Shown here piece by piece: positions 1 through 8,672 of a DNA stretch of 64,000 nucleotides. This DNA comes from Vibrio metschnikovii CIP 69.14 (lineage in GTDB: Bacteria > Pseudomonadota > Gammaproteobacteria > Enterobacterales > Vibrionaceae). Under the pieces are notes generated by a model. It ran no database searches and was not told the DNA's origin. It saw only the letters and a list, made by a program, of their open reading frames with translations. Numbering within the stretch: the stretch's first letter is position 1; every line of letters begins with the position of its first letter. The position numbers and the translations under genes were made by a program. The stretch covers positions 372,001-436,000 of the forward strand of contig NZ_ACZO01000007.1 of the NCBI RefSeq assembly GCF_000176155.1, in the 5' to 3' direction.

Positions 1-735
1 GCTCAGCAGCTTTTCAATCATCATCGCCAGAATATCGCGGCTATTTTGGGTTGCTAAGACCGAAACTCCGGGCTCACCGTGAATGCCTAACCCTAGCTCA
101 GCATGACCCGGAGCGACTCGTTCGCTGTGCGTTTCACCCGGTAAATGGCAACTGGATAAGGCCACGCCAATACTGGCGGTGCGTTGAATCGCCACTTGCG
201 CCGCTTCAGCGACTGCAGACAGTGATTGACCTTGTTCCGCCGCATAGCCGGCAATTTTATGCACAAATAAGGTACCAGCCACACCACGAGGCTGCTTATT
301 ATCGGGCAAGGCAATGTCATCACTGACCATCACCATTTCAACTTGATAACCGAGACGCTTAGCTTTTTCTGCCGCTAAACCAAAGTTTAATCGGTCGCCG
401 GTGTAGTTTTTGACAATCAACAAACAGCCCGCTTCACCGGTCACTTGAACAATGGCATTGAACACCGCATCAACACTGGGCGAAGCAAACACATCACCGC
501 ACACCGCGGCGGTCAGCATATTCTTACCCACAAAGCCAACGTGAGCGGGCTCATGGCCCGAGCCACCGCCAGAAATAATCGCTACTTTGCTTTTATCCCA
601 ATCACGGCGAACCACGATGCGAATGTGTGGGTCGATATCCAGTTGCTCTAGGTTTTGCCAAGGGCTGGTTAACACGGCCCCTTCAATCGCTTCATTTACT
701 AATTGCTCTTTATTATTAATAAAAAATTGAGTCAT
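1..735 (-). CDS. dhaK: Dihydroxyacetone kinase DhaK-type subunit, cut by the window edge
   Basis: The reading frame is open from an ATG at 735 to the window edge, giving 245 residues with the C-terminus missing. The protein has SGGGSGHEP (residues 55-63), KNYTGDRLNFG (about 109-119) and GIHGEPG with His219; in E. coli DhaK the equivalent His218 binds dihydroxyacetone covalently. DhaK binds dihydroxyacetone, which is phosphorylated to DHAP in the cytoplasm. Whether it is a PTS-type DhaK (about 356 aa) or the first half of a long ATP-dependent kinase cannot be told because the end is missing. It lies downstream of a DhaL gene and a second DhaK-like gene on the same strand, but a 372-nt gap with a hairpin and an operator-like palindrome suggests its own promoter. 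The family call is firm; the subtype is open. Confidence 0.9.
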   Translation of the reverse strand, partial: MTQFFINNKEQLVNEAIEGAVLTSPWQNLEQLDIDPHIRIVVRRDWDKSKVAIISGGGSGHEPAHVGFVGKNMLTAAVCGDVFASPSVDAVFNAIVQVTGEAGCLLIVKNYTGDRLNFGLAAEKAKRLGYQVEMVMVSDDIALPDNKQPRGVAGTLFVHKIAGYAAEQGQSLSAVAEAAQVAIQRTASIGVALSSCHLPGETHSERVAPGHAELGLGIHGEPGVSVLATQNSRDILAMMIEKLLS

Positions 736-848
736 CACGTTATTCCTTGGATTGAAAGTAAATCAACAGCCTTGATTGTGCGTATGAGAACAGGGATCAG
801 CAAAAAAAATCTCACGTTGCAGAATGAAACGTCATTAATCCCACGATT

Positions 849-863
849 GGTTCATAATGAAAC
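849..863. promoter_or_regulatory. Operator-like palindrome (dha set, copy 1)
   Basis: GGTTCATAATGAAAC lies about 115 nt upstream of the partial dhaK start. It matches the two copies at 2819-2833 and 2852-2866, which precede the second dhaK-like gene and gldA. Sites shared by these promoters fit binding by DhaR or another dha regulator. The protein that binds is inferred. Confidence 0.45.
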
Positions 864-1039
864 ACCGTTAACCGTCCCTCAAATTAGATTGTGAGCTTAG
901 ACAATATGCCGTGAAAAGAGCCAGATGATTGACCCTAAACGTTGATGAATCACTAGAAAGACTGGGCTTTGCCACTTTCATGGTAACGAAAAAATCTTAC
1001 CAAATGCTGCGTTACTGTGGGGAGCGTGAATAGAAAGGT

Positions 1040-1065
1040 AAAGCAGCCGATACTGGTGCTGCTTT
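1040..1065 (-). terminator. Hairpin downstream of dhaL
   Basis: AAAGCAGC and GCTGCTTT form an 8-bp stem with a 10-nt loop, 43 nt beyond the dhaL stop. There is no long T-run on the minus strand, so termination would be weak or assisted. Confidence 0.4.
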
Positions 1066-1107
1066 ATGAACAGACAAGATCAAGAGAAGAAGGGGGAAGA
1101 AACAGAA

Positions 1108-1749
1108 CTACGCGGCAGAGAGATGCTCAAACGCTTGATGTAAACTGGCGATCATCACTCGGCTTGATTCAATCCCAGGATCCAAATACCCACAGCTTTG
1201 CTCGCCTAAGTAGGCCGCTCTACCGCGCTTAGCTGGCAGGGCAATCGAATCACGGGCCGCTTGTTGGCAAGCATCCTCCAATTCAATTAAGCTTTGCGCC
1301 ATCGTCTGTTGATTAACCACACAGCGCTGTAAGGTTTGTGTCGCGACATACCAAATGTCATATAAGGTTTTATCTTGGTACTGTACATAGCCGCGCGTTT
1401 TTACCCCTTGCTGGCCGTTCAATAACGCTCGATAGAGATCATCAACACTGAGCGCCGTTTTACCTTCAACGCTGTGCGCCGCGCGCTGAAATAAGGTGTA
1501 GTACAAAGGCCCGCTGGCACCTCCAACGCCGGAAAGAAACACAAACCCTAAATTTTGTAATAAATGAGCAATACTCATGTCTGCTAAACTCGGCAGCTTA
1601 CTGACCAGTAACGTACAGCCACGTTGAATATTCACACCATGATCGGCATCGCCAATTTCGGCATCCAACTGATTAAGGTATTCACTGTGTTGGAGTAAAT
1701 TTTGGCTGAGCAACTGTAACCAGTGATAGACCATCGCTTGGCTGAGCAT
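1108..1749 (-). CDS. dhaL: Dihydroxyacetone kinase ADP/ATP-binding subunit DhaL
   Basis: This 213-residue protein has the length of DhaL (about 210). It carries the DhaL nucleotide/magnesium signature LDAEIGDADHG near residue 30, the SGVGGASGPLY loop near residue 75 and the C-terminal RGRAAYLGE...DPG motif. DhaL holds the nucleotide and passes the phosphoryl group to dihydroxyacetone bound on DhaK. Its start lies 3 nt after the stop of the upstream DhaK-like gene (1753-2751), so the two are almost certainly co-transcribed. No DhaM (PTS phosphodonor) is visible in the window, so the phosphate source is not known from this sequence. Confidence 0.92.
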   Translation of the reverse strand: MLSQAMVYHWLQLLSQNLLQHSEYLNQLDAEIGDADHGVNIQRGCTLLVSKLPSLADMSIAHLLQNLGFVFLSGVGGASGPLYYTLFQRAAHSVEGKTALSVDDLYRALLNGQQGVKTRGYVQYQDKTLYDIWYVATQTLQRCVVNQQTMAQSLIELEDACQQAARDSIALPAKRGRAAYLGEQSCGYLDPGIESSRVMIASLHQAFEHLSAA

Positions 1750-1752
1750 GGT

Positions 1753-2751
1753 TTATTTCCCCCATTGCCAATAGGCAGTGTCCACTGGAGCTTGCCAGCA
1801 AGATAAAGCCCGATCATCAAGGGCGAATAAAGTCACAGAAAAAGCATTAGGGTGCGCGCCACGGCATACCGCTTGCGCAATCGAGTCAACGATAGTCATC
1901 TCACACTGGGCTAATTGCTGACTGACCAATCGACAAAGGTGGCCCAACTGCTGCTGATTTTGCCCACTCAAGCCATTAAGTAATAATAAATACCGCGGAT
2001 GTGCCACCAAAGGCATCGTGATAAATTGCTGCTGCCAGTCATGGGCTGCACTCGACCACTGGATTTGTAATCGATCGCGCTGTGGCGCATTCGCTAGCTG
2101 CTGCTGCAAATGTTGCAACACCTCGGAAAATGTCCCTGAGGTTAACTGCATAATCCCTTGTTCATTGTGCAGACCTACCCCGACTTTGATCTGTTCAAGC
2201 ACTTGATCTGGCTCGGGAGCTTGAGCCCCTACAAAACCTACGCTGATGGTATGACATTGTGCTGTCCATTGCCGGGCCTGCTCCACCAAAACGCTGAGTT
2301 GTTGTTGACCAGACAATCCCGAACCGGCCAATTGTAAACTGTAAGCACCCAGCAGTTTTTGTAGTAAGACGATCCCCGCCAGTCCTTTGCCCCCCATCGA
2401 GCAGTGGTCTGGCAAAGGGGCACAATCATCATCAACCAGACAAAAATCGACCCAATAACCTTGCTCGGTTAACCACTCGGTAGCCATTTGAAAATTCAGC
2501 ACATCACCGGTGTGATTTTTCACTAAAAACAAAATCGGTACTGACGATGAAAAATGCGCGTTCACATGGTCGGTAATTTGCAGTGCCGATGGCGCGGTGA
2601 AATGCTCACCGATACACGCAGCGGCCAGCATCCCTCGACCAACAAATTCACTGTGCAGAGGCTCGTGGCCTTGACCACCACCGCTAATCACCGCAACAGG
2701 GGAAGGAGAATAGCTCAAAAAGTGGCCATCAAACACATTATACACAGACAT
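1753..2751 (-). CDS. Second DhaK-like protein with a shortened N-terminus
   Basis: This 332-residue protein is of the Dak1/DhaK family. It shows SGGGQGHEP at residues 23-31 (Ser to Gln against the usual SGGGSGHEP), KNHTGDVLNFQ, and GLHNEQG where active DhaK has GIHGEPG; the substrate-binding His is therefore kept. The SGGG motif lies about 32 residues earlier than in the neighbouring dhaK, and an in-frame TAG four codons before the ATG rules out a longer start. The N-terminal segment is thus missing. It sits directly before dhaL. It could be the working partner of DhaL, or a regulatory paralog like lactococcal DhaQ, which is a DhaK homolog acting as a co-activator. A Shine-Dalgarno GGAG lies unusually close to the ATG; a GTG two codons later would be better spaced. 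Confidence 0.8.
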   Translation of the reverse strand: MSVYNVFDGHFLSYSPSPVAVISGGGQGHEPLHSEFVGRGMLAAACIGEHFTAPSALQITDHVNAHFSSSVPILFLVKNHTGDVLNFQMATEWLTEQGYWVDFCLVDDDCAPLPDHCSMGGKGLAGIVLLQKLLGAYSLQLAGSGLSGQQQLSVLVEQARQWTAQCHTISVGFVGAQAPEPDQVLEQIKVGVGLHNEQGIMQLTSGTFSEVLQHLQQQLANAPQRDRLQIQWSSAAHDWQQQFITMPLVAHPRYLLLLNGLSGQNQQQLGHLCRLVSQQLAQCEMTIVDSIAQAVCRGAHPNAFSVTLFALDDRALSCWQAPVDTAYWQWGK

Positions 2752-2800
2752 CGCTCCAGGCTATTTTTAGCCCAAAACTCTACCACGAGCGCTAAATTAA

Positions 2801-2816
2801 GCAATTTATCAGCCAA
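2801..2816 (-). promoter_or_regulatory. Sigma-54-like -24/-12 element (weak call)
   Basis: On the minus strand TTGGCTGATAAATTGC gives GG and GC with exactly 10 nt between them, the sigma-54 spacing, about 50 nt upstream of the second dhaK-like gene. However, the local DhaR lacks the GAFTGA loop needed to work with sigma-54, and E. coli DhaR uses a sigma-70 promoter. The match may be chance. Confidence 0.25.
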
Positions 2817-2818
2817 TG

Positions 2819-2833
2819 GTTTCATTATGAAAC
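2819..2833. promoter_or_regulatory. Operator-like palindrome (dha set, copy 2)
   Basis: GTTTCATTATGAAAC is a perfect 15-nt palindrome between the divergent dhaK-like gene and gldA. It has sister copies at 849-863 and 2852-2866, so it is the best candidate consensus for a dha regulator. Confidence 0.55.
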
Positions 2834-2851
2834 TCTCAGGGCTACCCCAGC

Positions 2852-2866
2852 GTTTCATGATGAACC
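2852..2866. promoter_or_regulatory. Operator-like palindrome (dha set, copy 3)
   Basis: GTTTCATGATGAACC is an imperfect copy of the palindrome at 2819-2833. The centres are 33 nt apart, about three helical turns, so two dimers could bind on one face of the DNA. Confidence 0.5.
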
Positions 2867-3085
2867 AATCGAGTTAAATTTGTGAACTGTGTCTTTCCTT
2901 GTTTAACGAGAGGCGGCGAAAAGCAATGAAATGTGAAACAAGGATTTGATTGGCGATCAGATTGGCAAAACTGATTGCCAAGCCAAGCCTAACCACTTAC
3001 TACTAGAGCCAACCGAGCACGGCATCTCTTCTCACCGTCAGGCTCACTATAAAAATGGTTCATGCAAATAATAAGGATCAATAAC

Positions 3086-4171
3086 GTGGAAAAAATCTTA
3101 ATCTCACCCAGCAAATACATTCAAGGCAAAGGCGCTATTCATCAAGTAGCTCGTCATGTTACGGGCTTTGGTCAACGGGCTTTCGCGATCACCGACCCGA
3201 TGGTTCTACCGCTGGTTGAAGATAGCCTAGCGACTCAGTTTGCTGGCCTCGACATGCATCTCACTCTATCGCCTTTCCATGGTCAATGTAGCCGTAATGA
3301 AATTGAGCGCTTAGTTCAGGTCGCCAAAGAGGATCAGGCTCAAGTGATTATGGGCATCGGTGGTGGCAAGGCGCTTGATACCGCGAAAAGTGTCGCTTAC
3401 TACTTAGGTTTGCCTGTGGTGATCATTCCTACCATCGCCTCAACTGATGCGCCAACCAGCTCACTGGCGGTGATCTACACCGAACAAGGCGAGTTTAGCG
3501 AGTATCTATTCTTCCCTGCAAATCCGAATATGGTGTTGGTCGATAGCGAAATCGTTGCTAAAGCTCCGGTACGTTTATTGGTTGCTGGAATGGGTGATGC
3601 ACTCGCCACTTACTTTGAAGCGCGGGCAACCATTGCCTCTGGTAAGGCGACCATGGCAGGGGGCCTCGCCACCAAAGCCGCTTTTGCGATTGCTCAAACC
3701 TGTTATCAAACGCTAATGGAAGACGGCTACAGCGCGATGATGGCGGGTAAACAAGGTCTGGTTACTCCAGCGATGGAAAACATCATTGAAGCCAATACTT
3801 ATTTAAGTGGTATCGGCTTTGAGAGCTGCGGGCTGGCGGCCGCACACGCGATCCATAACGGTTTAACCGTACTGGAAGAGTGTCATCACCTCTATCATGG
3901 TGAAAAAGTCGCGTTCAGTACCCTAGTTCAATTGGTATTAGAGAATGCCCCTAAAGAAGAGTTCGCCGAAGTGTTGGCTTTCTGCCGTCAAGTAGGCTTA
4001 CCGACTAATTTACACGAAATGGGCGTCACCACTATCGATTTAGCACAAATCATGGCGGTGTCAGAAATGGCCTGTGCGGAAGGGGAAACCATCCATAACA
4101 TGCCATTCCCAGTGAGTGCAGACCAAGTCTATGCGGCGATACTCACCACCCATGCCTTAACCACCGCCTAA
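3086..4171 (+). CDS. gldA: Glycerol dehydrogenase GldA
   Basis: This is an iron-containing-type (group III) alcohol dehydrogenase that oxidises glycerol to dihydroxyacetone with NAD+, feeding the adjacent dihydroxyacetone kinase. It has the N-terminal ISPSKYIQGKGAI, the NAD-binding GIGGGKALDTAK (about residue 94), IPTIASTDAPTS, and the metal-binding histidines in GLAAAHAIHNGL and LYHGEKVAF. I chose the GTG at 3086 over the ATG at 3062. AAGGA lies 8 nt before the GTG, and the protein then starts at the usual family position with 361 residues (E. coli GldA has 367). A hairpin with a T-run follows at 4183-4214. Confidence 0.95.
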   Translation: MEKILISPSKYIQGKGAIHQVARHVTGFGQRAFAITDPMVLPLVEDSLATQFAGLDMHLTLSPFHGQCSRNEIERLVQVAKEDQAQVIMGIGGGKALDTAKSVAYYLGLPVVIIPTIASTDAPTSSLAVIYTEQGEFSEYLFFPANPNMVLVDSEIVAKAPVRLLVAGMGDALATYFEARATIASGKATMAGGLATKAAFAIAQTCYQTLMEDGYSAMMAGKQGLVTPAMENIIEANTYLSGIGFESCGLAAAHAIHNGLTVLEECHHLYHGEKVAFSTLVQLVLENAPKEEFAEVLAFCRQVGLPTNLHEMGVTTIDLAQIMAVSEMACAEGETIHNMPFPVSADQVYAAILTTHALTTA

Positions 4172-4182
4172 CGGTACTATTT

Positions 4183-4214
4183 ATCCCCCATCTTGCTTGG
4201 GGGATTCGTTTTTT
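4183..4214 (+). terminator. Rho-independent terminator after gldA
   Basis: ATCCCCCA and TGGGGGAT form an 8-bp stem with a 7-nt loop, followed by TCGTTTTTT. It begins 12 nt after the gldA stop and lies before the dhaR ATG, which argues against a far-upstream TTG start for dhaR. Confidence 0.8.
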
Positions 4215-4265
4215 GGTGAGCTTCTTGTTACGATATCCCCAGCCTCCCTACCCGTAGATGTATTT

Positions 4266-6155
4266 ATGGTTGCCGATACCTATAAACAATGGAAAATTTT
4301 TGTCGATACTGGCTGGTTACCCACTAAAGGCCAGCAAACCGAACTCTATCAACAGTGGCAGCAAGCCAGCCAATGTTGCCAAGCGAAAGCTTGGCAACCA
4401 CCCAAAAACTTAAGAGGCTCAACGCTTAACGAGACTCTGCAGTCACAACAAAATCTACTCTGTTTTACTCAGCGAGTCTTAGATGCGATTACCGAAAAAC
4501 TACGCGCACCCGCCTGGTTATTTTGTATCACTAACGCACAAGGGATCACCTTACACCTGCAAGGTACGGCAACAATTAGCCAAGCGCTATCAAGCCTAGG
4601 TTTATGCGTCGGAGCAGATTGGACAGATAAACGGATCGGTAATCACGCTATCGAGCGCTGTTTGGTCACTCATCAAGCGCAGTTATCAAGTGGAGCCGAA
4701 CATCTGAGTAAAGCGCTGCATCCTTGGTTTTTCTCGGCGGTGCCTATTTTCGATCCCATGGGCGAGTTACTGGCAAGCTTGACGTTAATTGGGGAAACCC
4801 AACAACACACCATCATGATCGATGCATTAATGGAAAGTGCCGCCCGGGAAATTGAAACGCTACTCAGCTCAGAGCAGCGCCTGACTCAAGCCAATACGCT
4901 ACTGACCCAGCGTGATGTACTGCTAGAGGGAATAGAACAAGGCGTGGTCACTTGGCAAGCGTCAGGATACGTGCAATACATTAATCACTGTGCTCGGCAG
5001 TGGTTAGGCTTAGATGAAAGTCATATTGGCCTACACATTGAGGCGTTATTTCATTTTCCGCCCGTGGTTGAACAAGCCTTAGCGGAGAGAACCAAACTAG
5101 AAAAAGTCGAAGTCATGGTGGATTGTCAGCAACAATTGCTGAAAGTGATCCTCTCTCTTAAGCCGCTAAGTAGCGGTGAAGTGATGGCACTGTTTCATCC
5201 TAGCGAACCACTAACCCAACCTCATGAACGTCACTTTATTGGCGGCGACTATTGGCAGCCGGGCGAAAACCTGTGGTTACTGGAAGGCCACCCTTGTCAG
5301 CAGCGGATTGAAAAGGCAGCCAAAGTCTCAGTACCGGTACTACTGCAAGGCGAAGATGGCGTCGGTAAACTCTCTCTCGCGTTAGCCATTCATCATAAAA
5401 GCCAGCAACGTCTCGCACCACTGATGATTATTGATTGTGCTGCTTTACAACCGGAGCAATTAGCCCAAGCACTACTTGGGGATGATCAGCAAAGCCAACC
5501 ATCGAAATTTGAACTGGCTTACAATGGCACGCTGATTTTAGAACATATCGAATATCTACCGCCTAACTTACAAGCGAGCTTATTAGCGATTTTAAAAACC
5601 GGGTTTCTCACTCGTTTACATAGTCAGCAAGTGATTCCCGTTAATGTGCGCGTGATCAGCACAAGCAGTGCTGATTTAGACAAGTTAGTCGAATCAGGGT
5701 TGTTTAGCCGTCAATTGTGTTACGCCATGCAAGGGATTGAGGTGTGTATACCTCCGCAGCGAGAAGCGCTCGATTATACTCGTAGCCTTATCTCGCATAT
5801 TGTCCACCGAGCCAACTACACGCTTGCCGCTGACGCTTTGCAAAGGCTCTTGGATTATAGCTGGCCAGGTAATCGCAGTGAGCTATTGAGTGTGATGGAC
5901 AAAGTACTGCTCAGTTCGGCTCATCACGTTATCCGCCTTTGCGATCTTCCCGATAGAATTCGCCAACGCACCGACCAAGCGCAACCCATTCAAAGCCTCG
6001 AATTAATGGAAAAAAATGCCATTATTCATGCGTTAAAACATCATCAGGGGCATTTGCAACAAACCGCTAAAGCATTGGGCGTTGGCCGGACAACCTTATG
6101 GCGTAAGATCCGCAAATACGACATTGATGAAACCGCGATTGTTGAATCTTCTTAG
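4266..6155 (+). CDS. dhaR: DhaR-like transcriptional activator of dihydroxyacetone metabolism
   Basis: The protein aligns by eye along E. coli DhaR (639 aa; 629 here from the ATG at 4266). It has an N-terminal GAF-like sensor region, a PAS-like segment (about 225-330), an AAA+ domain with a Walker A-like GEDGVGK and a Walker B-like GTLILEHIEYL, and a C-terminal Fis-type helix-turn-helix (QQTAKALGVGRTTLWRKIRKY). Like E. coli DhaR it lacks the GAFTGA loop of sigma-54 activators. In E. coli, DhaR is turned on by DhaL-ADP and off by DhaK, and activates dhaKLM. Here it is beside gldA and near dhaL and two dhaK-like genes, so the same circuit is likely. An open frame reaches back to a TTG at 4197, but that region contains the gldA terminator. 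Confidence 0.88.
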   Translation: MVADTYKQWKIFVDTGWLPTKGQQTELYQQWQQASQCCQAKAWQPPKNLRGSTLNETLQSQQNLLCFTQRVLDAITEKLRAPAWLFCITNAQGITLHLQGTATISQALSSLGLCVGADWTDKRIGNHAIERCLVTHQAQLSSGAEHLSKALHPWFFSAVPIFDPMGELLASLTLIGETQQHTIMIDALMESAAREIETLLSSEQRLTQANTLLTQRDVLLEGIEQGVVTWQASGYVQYINHCARQWLGLDESHIGLHIEALFHFPPVVEQALAERTKLEKVEVMVDCQQQLLKVILSLKPLSSGEVMALFHPSEPLTQPHERHFIGGDYWQPGENLWLLEGHPCQQRIEKAAKVSVPVLLQGEDGVGKLSLALAIHHKSQQRLAPLMIIDCAALQPEQLAQALLGDDQQSQPSKFELAYNGTLILEHIEYLPPNLQASLLAILKTGFLTRLHSQQVIPVNVRVISTSSADLDKLVESGLFSRQLCYAMQGIEVCIPPQREALDYTRSLISHIVHRANYTLAADALQRLLDYSWPGNRSELLSVMDKVLLSSAHHVIRLCDLPDRIRQRTDQAQPIQSLELMEKNAIIHALKHHQGHLQQTAKALGVGRTTLWRKIRKYDIDETAIVESS

Positions 6156-6282
6156 CTAACGAACAGAAATGCCTGACATCAATCGTCTTCAATCAATATA
6201 AACTGGCACCAAATATGCTTAATAAAAATAACTCAGCACTCACTTGTCATCATGCTGAATACCACGTTTAGAGGAAAGCATT

Positions 6283-6519
6283 ATGGGCCATCTCTATAAA
6301 ATTGAATCTTACAGCGAAGAAGCGGTGCGAACACTTGCTCAATTCATTCAAGCCAAAGGGGGCAAATGCTGCATCGCAGGGTTTGCGGTGATCACCAATC
6401 ACCCTTTTAAAGAAAGAGACGCCGGACGTTTACTGCCATTGATTGGCAAAGTCACCGATAATCTCACCGAATGGGATAAAAGTCAGTTCGAAGTGCTGGA
6501 TAATCAGATCGCTTGTTAA
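6283..6519 (+). CDS. Small conserved-looking protein of unknown function
   Basis: This 78-residue protein starts at an ATG preceded by AGAGGAAAGCATT, a good ribosome binding site. It has no signal peptide or membrane segment. It carries a CC pair (GGKCCIAGF) and a C-terminal Cys, and is otherwise mixed in charge. I do not recognise the family. It follows dhaR after 127 nt on the same strand and could be transcribed alone. The strong ribosome binding site and ordinary codon use make it a likely real gene. Confidence 0.65.
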   Translation: MGHLYKIESYSEEAVRTLAQFIQAKGGKCCIAGFAVITNHPFKERDAGRLLPLIGKVTDNLTEWDKSQFEVLDNQIAC

Positions 6520-6804
6520 CGAATTCATTGTCACGAGACCAGCCACATATCGCTGATGTGCTTTAACCAAAACAGAGTGGTTAACGCACATTAGTCATAG
6601 AGCTCAAGCACAAACCACTACTCCTTAATCAACCAGGCGATATGCAACAATTTCATTTTGCAACGCAGATTGCATTATGCTTCCGCTCTTTCTCAAACTA
6701 TTAACGTTTGATTTTCCCTCTTCACGATAATGATGAATAACAAAGCACTCGGCGTGACTCAGAATTGACTATAATAATAAGACTATTATTAATGAACGTG
6801 AATT

Positions 6805-7554
6805 ATGTCGATAAGAGTGCTGTTTCTACTGGTTTTATCCTTGGTGAGCACATCCGCGTTTACCAAACCTTCAATGACGATTGTTTATTATGACTCTTTT
6901 CCGCCTTACTCTTTTCGAGATGAAAACGGTAACATGGCAGGTATTTTTATTGATATCGCCGATCAGGTTTTACAAGAAAAGATGGGATTACCCATTATTC
7001 ATAAAGGCTATCCATGGGCAAGAGCGCAGAAAATGGTTGAACTGGGAGAAGCTGACGCCTTTATCACCGTCGCCACACAAGCACGGCGCGAATACACTAA
7101 TGTGTCGAGTGCACCTGTTATTGTTGGCCCCATGAACTTGTTTGTTAACCCAAGCAACAGCAATCTCACTCAAATTGAGCATGTCCAAACAACGGATGAT
7201 CTAAGTCCTTTTTTAATCCTCGATTATCAAGGTAATAACTGGGGTAATCAGCATTTTCCTGAAGATAACTTTCGCCGATTGTTAACCTCAAACTTATCCA
7301 ATGCCTTAACTATGTTGGCTCATGGTAGAGGCGATGTGATTGCGACGGATAAAATCGTTGCGGACTATTTAATGGCTAAACTAAGTCTTCAAGGATTGAT
7401 TGTCGAGCTGCCAATCATACTGGCTGAAGTAGAATTTTCGTTATGCATTGGCAAAAGTTCACCCTTTAACACCCTGCTCCCTGAATTTAATCGACAAATG
7501 GCGCTATTTCGACTGCAAGGTCATATCGAGGCCGTACTTGCTAACTATAGATAG
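6805..7554 (+). CDS. Periplasmic substrate-binding protein, SBP_bac_3 family, stand-alone
   Basis: The 249-residue protein has an N-terminal signal peptide (hydrophobic LFLLVLSLVSTSAF, cleavage probably near residue 20). An amino-acid-binding-protein-like (SBP_bac_3) fold follows, starting MTIVYYDSFPPYSFRDENG, with the conserved DIADQVLQ, PWARA and GEADAFIT segments. No ABC permease or ATPase gene flanks it, so it may deliver a ligand to a distant transporter or act as a sensor partner. Many Vibrio genomes carry such lone binding proteins. The ligand cannot be read from sequence. A bidirectional terminator separates it from the convergent tdh gene. Confidence 0.85.
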   Translation: MSIRVLFLLVLSLVSTSAFTKPSMTIVYYDSFPPYSFRDENGNMAGIFIDIADQVLQEKMGLPIIHKGYPWARAQKMVELGEADAFITVATQARREYTNVSSAPVIVGPMNLFVNPSNSNLTQIEHVQTTDDLSPFLILDYQGNNWGNQHFPEDNFRRLLTSNLSNALTMLAHGRGDVIATDKIVADYLMAKLSLQGLIVELPIILAEVEFSLCIGKSSPFNTLLPEFNRQMALFRLQGHIEAVLANYR

Positions 7555-7578
7555 AAAGATATGCCTCAATGACGACAT

Positions 7579-7607
7579 AAAAAAGGAGCTCAATAAGCTC
7601 CTTTTTA
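7579..7607. terminator. Bidirectional terminator
   Basis: AAAAAAGGAGCT and AGCTCCTTTTT pair around a 5-nt loop, with A- and T-runs on both sides. It lies between the convergent binding-protein gene and tdh. Confidence 0.85.
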
Positions 7608-7637
7608 GTTGATACGGATAAAATTACCCAAGAAAAT

Positions 7638-8672
7638 TTACGCTTGCCAATCAAGAATCACTTTGCCAGAAGCCCCGCTACGCATAGCGTCGAAACCCTG
7701 TTGGAAATCATCGACCTTGAAGTGGTGGGTGATGATTGGCGTTAAATCTAAGCCAGATTGAATGAGGCTGGCCATCTTGTACCAAGTTTCGAACATTTCA
7801 CGACCGTAAATGCCTTTGATGACTAAGCCTTTAAAAATCACTTGATTCCAGTCAATCGCCATCGATGAAGGTGGAATGCCCAGCAGAGCCACGCGTCCGC
7901 CATGATTCATGGTTTGCAGCATTGAGCTAAACGCACTTGGCACTCCAGACATTTCAAGGCCGACATCAAAGCCTTCTGTCATGCCCAGTTCATTCATCAC
8001 ATCTTCAAGCTTTTGCTCCGCCACGTTAACCGCTCGCGTTACACCCATTTTGCGCGCTAAATCTAGGCGGTATTCGTTAACATCAGTGATCACCACATGG
8101 CGCGCACCAACATGTTTCGCCACCGCCGCCGCCATAATCCCGATTGGACCTGCTCCAGTGATCAGCACATCTTCGCCCACTAAATCAAACGATAAAGCGG
8201 TGTGAACCGCATTACCAAACGGGTCAAAGATAGACGCGAGATCATCAGAAATACCATCGGGGATCTTAAACGCGTTAAACGCTGGGATCACTAAATACTC
8301 TGAGAATGAACCGGTGCGGTTCACCCCCACGCCAATGGTGTTGCGGCAAAGGTGAGTACGACCGCCGCGGCAATTACGGCAGTGACCACAAGTAATATGA
8401 CCTTCACCGGAAACGCGATCCCCTATCTCAAAACCGCGAACTTCTTGACCAATACCAACTACTTCACCAACGTATTCATGACCCACCACCATCGGCACAG
8501 GGATGGTTTTTTGCGACCATTCATCCCAGTTGTAAATATGCACATCGGTACCGCAAATCGCGGTCTTTTTGATTTTAATCAGTAAGTCATTATGACCCAG
8601 CTCTGGCATATCCACTTCAGTCATCCAGATGCCTTGCTCGGGTTTTAGCTTTGCTAATGCTTTAATTTTCAT
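7638..8672 (-). CDS. tdh: L-threonine 3-dehydrogenase
   Basis: This zinc-dependent medium-chain dehydrogenase oxidises L-threonine to 2-amino-3-ketobutyrate with NAD+. It has 344 residues, near the E. coli length of 341. The catalytic zinc site is visible ([17 protein letters not shown]), as is the structural-zinc cysteine cluster [15 protein letters not shown] and the cofactor-binding [15 protein letters not shown]. It overlaps the stop of upstream kbl by 4 nt (ATGA), giving a kbl-tdh operon whose second product takes the first step of threonine breakdown to glycine and acetyl-CoA. Confidence 0.97.
   Translation of the reverse strand: MKIKALAKLKPEQGIWMTEVDMPELGHNDLLIKIKKTAICGTDVHIYNWDEWSQKTIPVPMVVGHEYVGEVVGIGQEVRGFEIGDRVSGEGHITCGHCRNCRGGRTHLCRNTIGVGVNRTGSFSEYLVIPAFNAFKIPDGISDDLASIFDPFGNAVHTALSFDLVGEDVLITGAGPIGIMAAAVAKHVGARHVVITDVNEYRLDLARKMGVTRAVNVAEQKLEDVMNELGMTEGFDVGLEMSGVPSAFSSMLQTMNHGGRVALLGIPPSSMAIDWNQVIFKGLVIKGIYGREMFETWYKMASLIQSGLDLTPIITHHFKVDDFQQGFDAMRSGASGKVILDWQA

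Larger units (their letters stand above)
736..1107. other. Intergenic region between dhaK and dhaL
   Basis: This 372-nt stretch has no convincing gene. It holds the putative leader of the partial dhaK, one imperfect GGTTCATAATGAAAC palindrome (849-863) shared with the region upstream of the other dha genes, and a GC-rich hairpin (1040-1065) just past dhaL. Confidence 0.6.
2752..3085. other. Divergent intergenic region, dhaK-like gene / gldA
   Basis: This 334-nt shared regulatory region holds the two operator-like palindromes, the weak sigma-54-like element, and a perfect 20-nt inverted repeat TTGGCAAAACTGATTGCCAA at 2962-2981, about 105 nt upstream of gldA. I see no gene in it. Confidence 0.6.

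Noticed and set aside
2962..2981. TTGGCAAAACTGATTGCCAA read as a sigma-54 promoter for gldA
   Set aside because: The GG-to-GC distance is 11 nt on either strand, not 10. It is better described as a plain inverted repeat of unknown use.
4197..4265. N-terminal extension of dhaR from a TTG
   Set aside because: The segment contains the gldA terminator stem and T-run and has no ribosome site; the ATG at 4266 gives the usual DhaR length.
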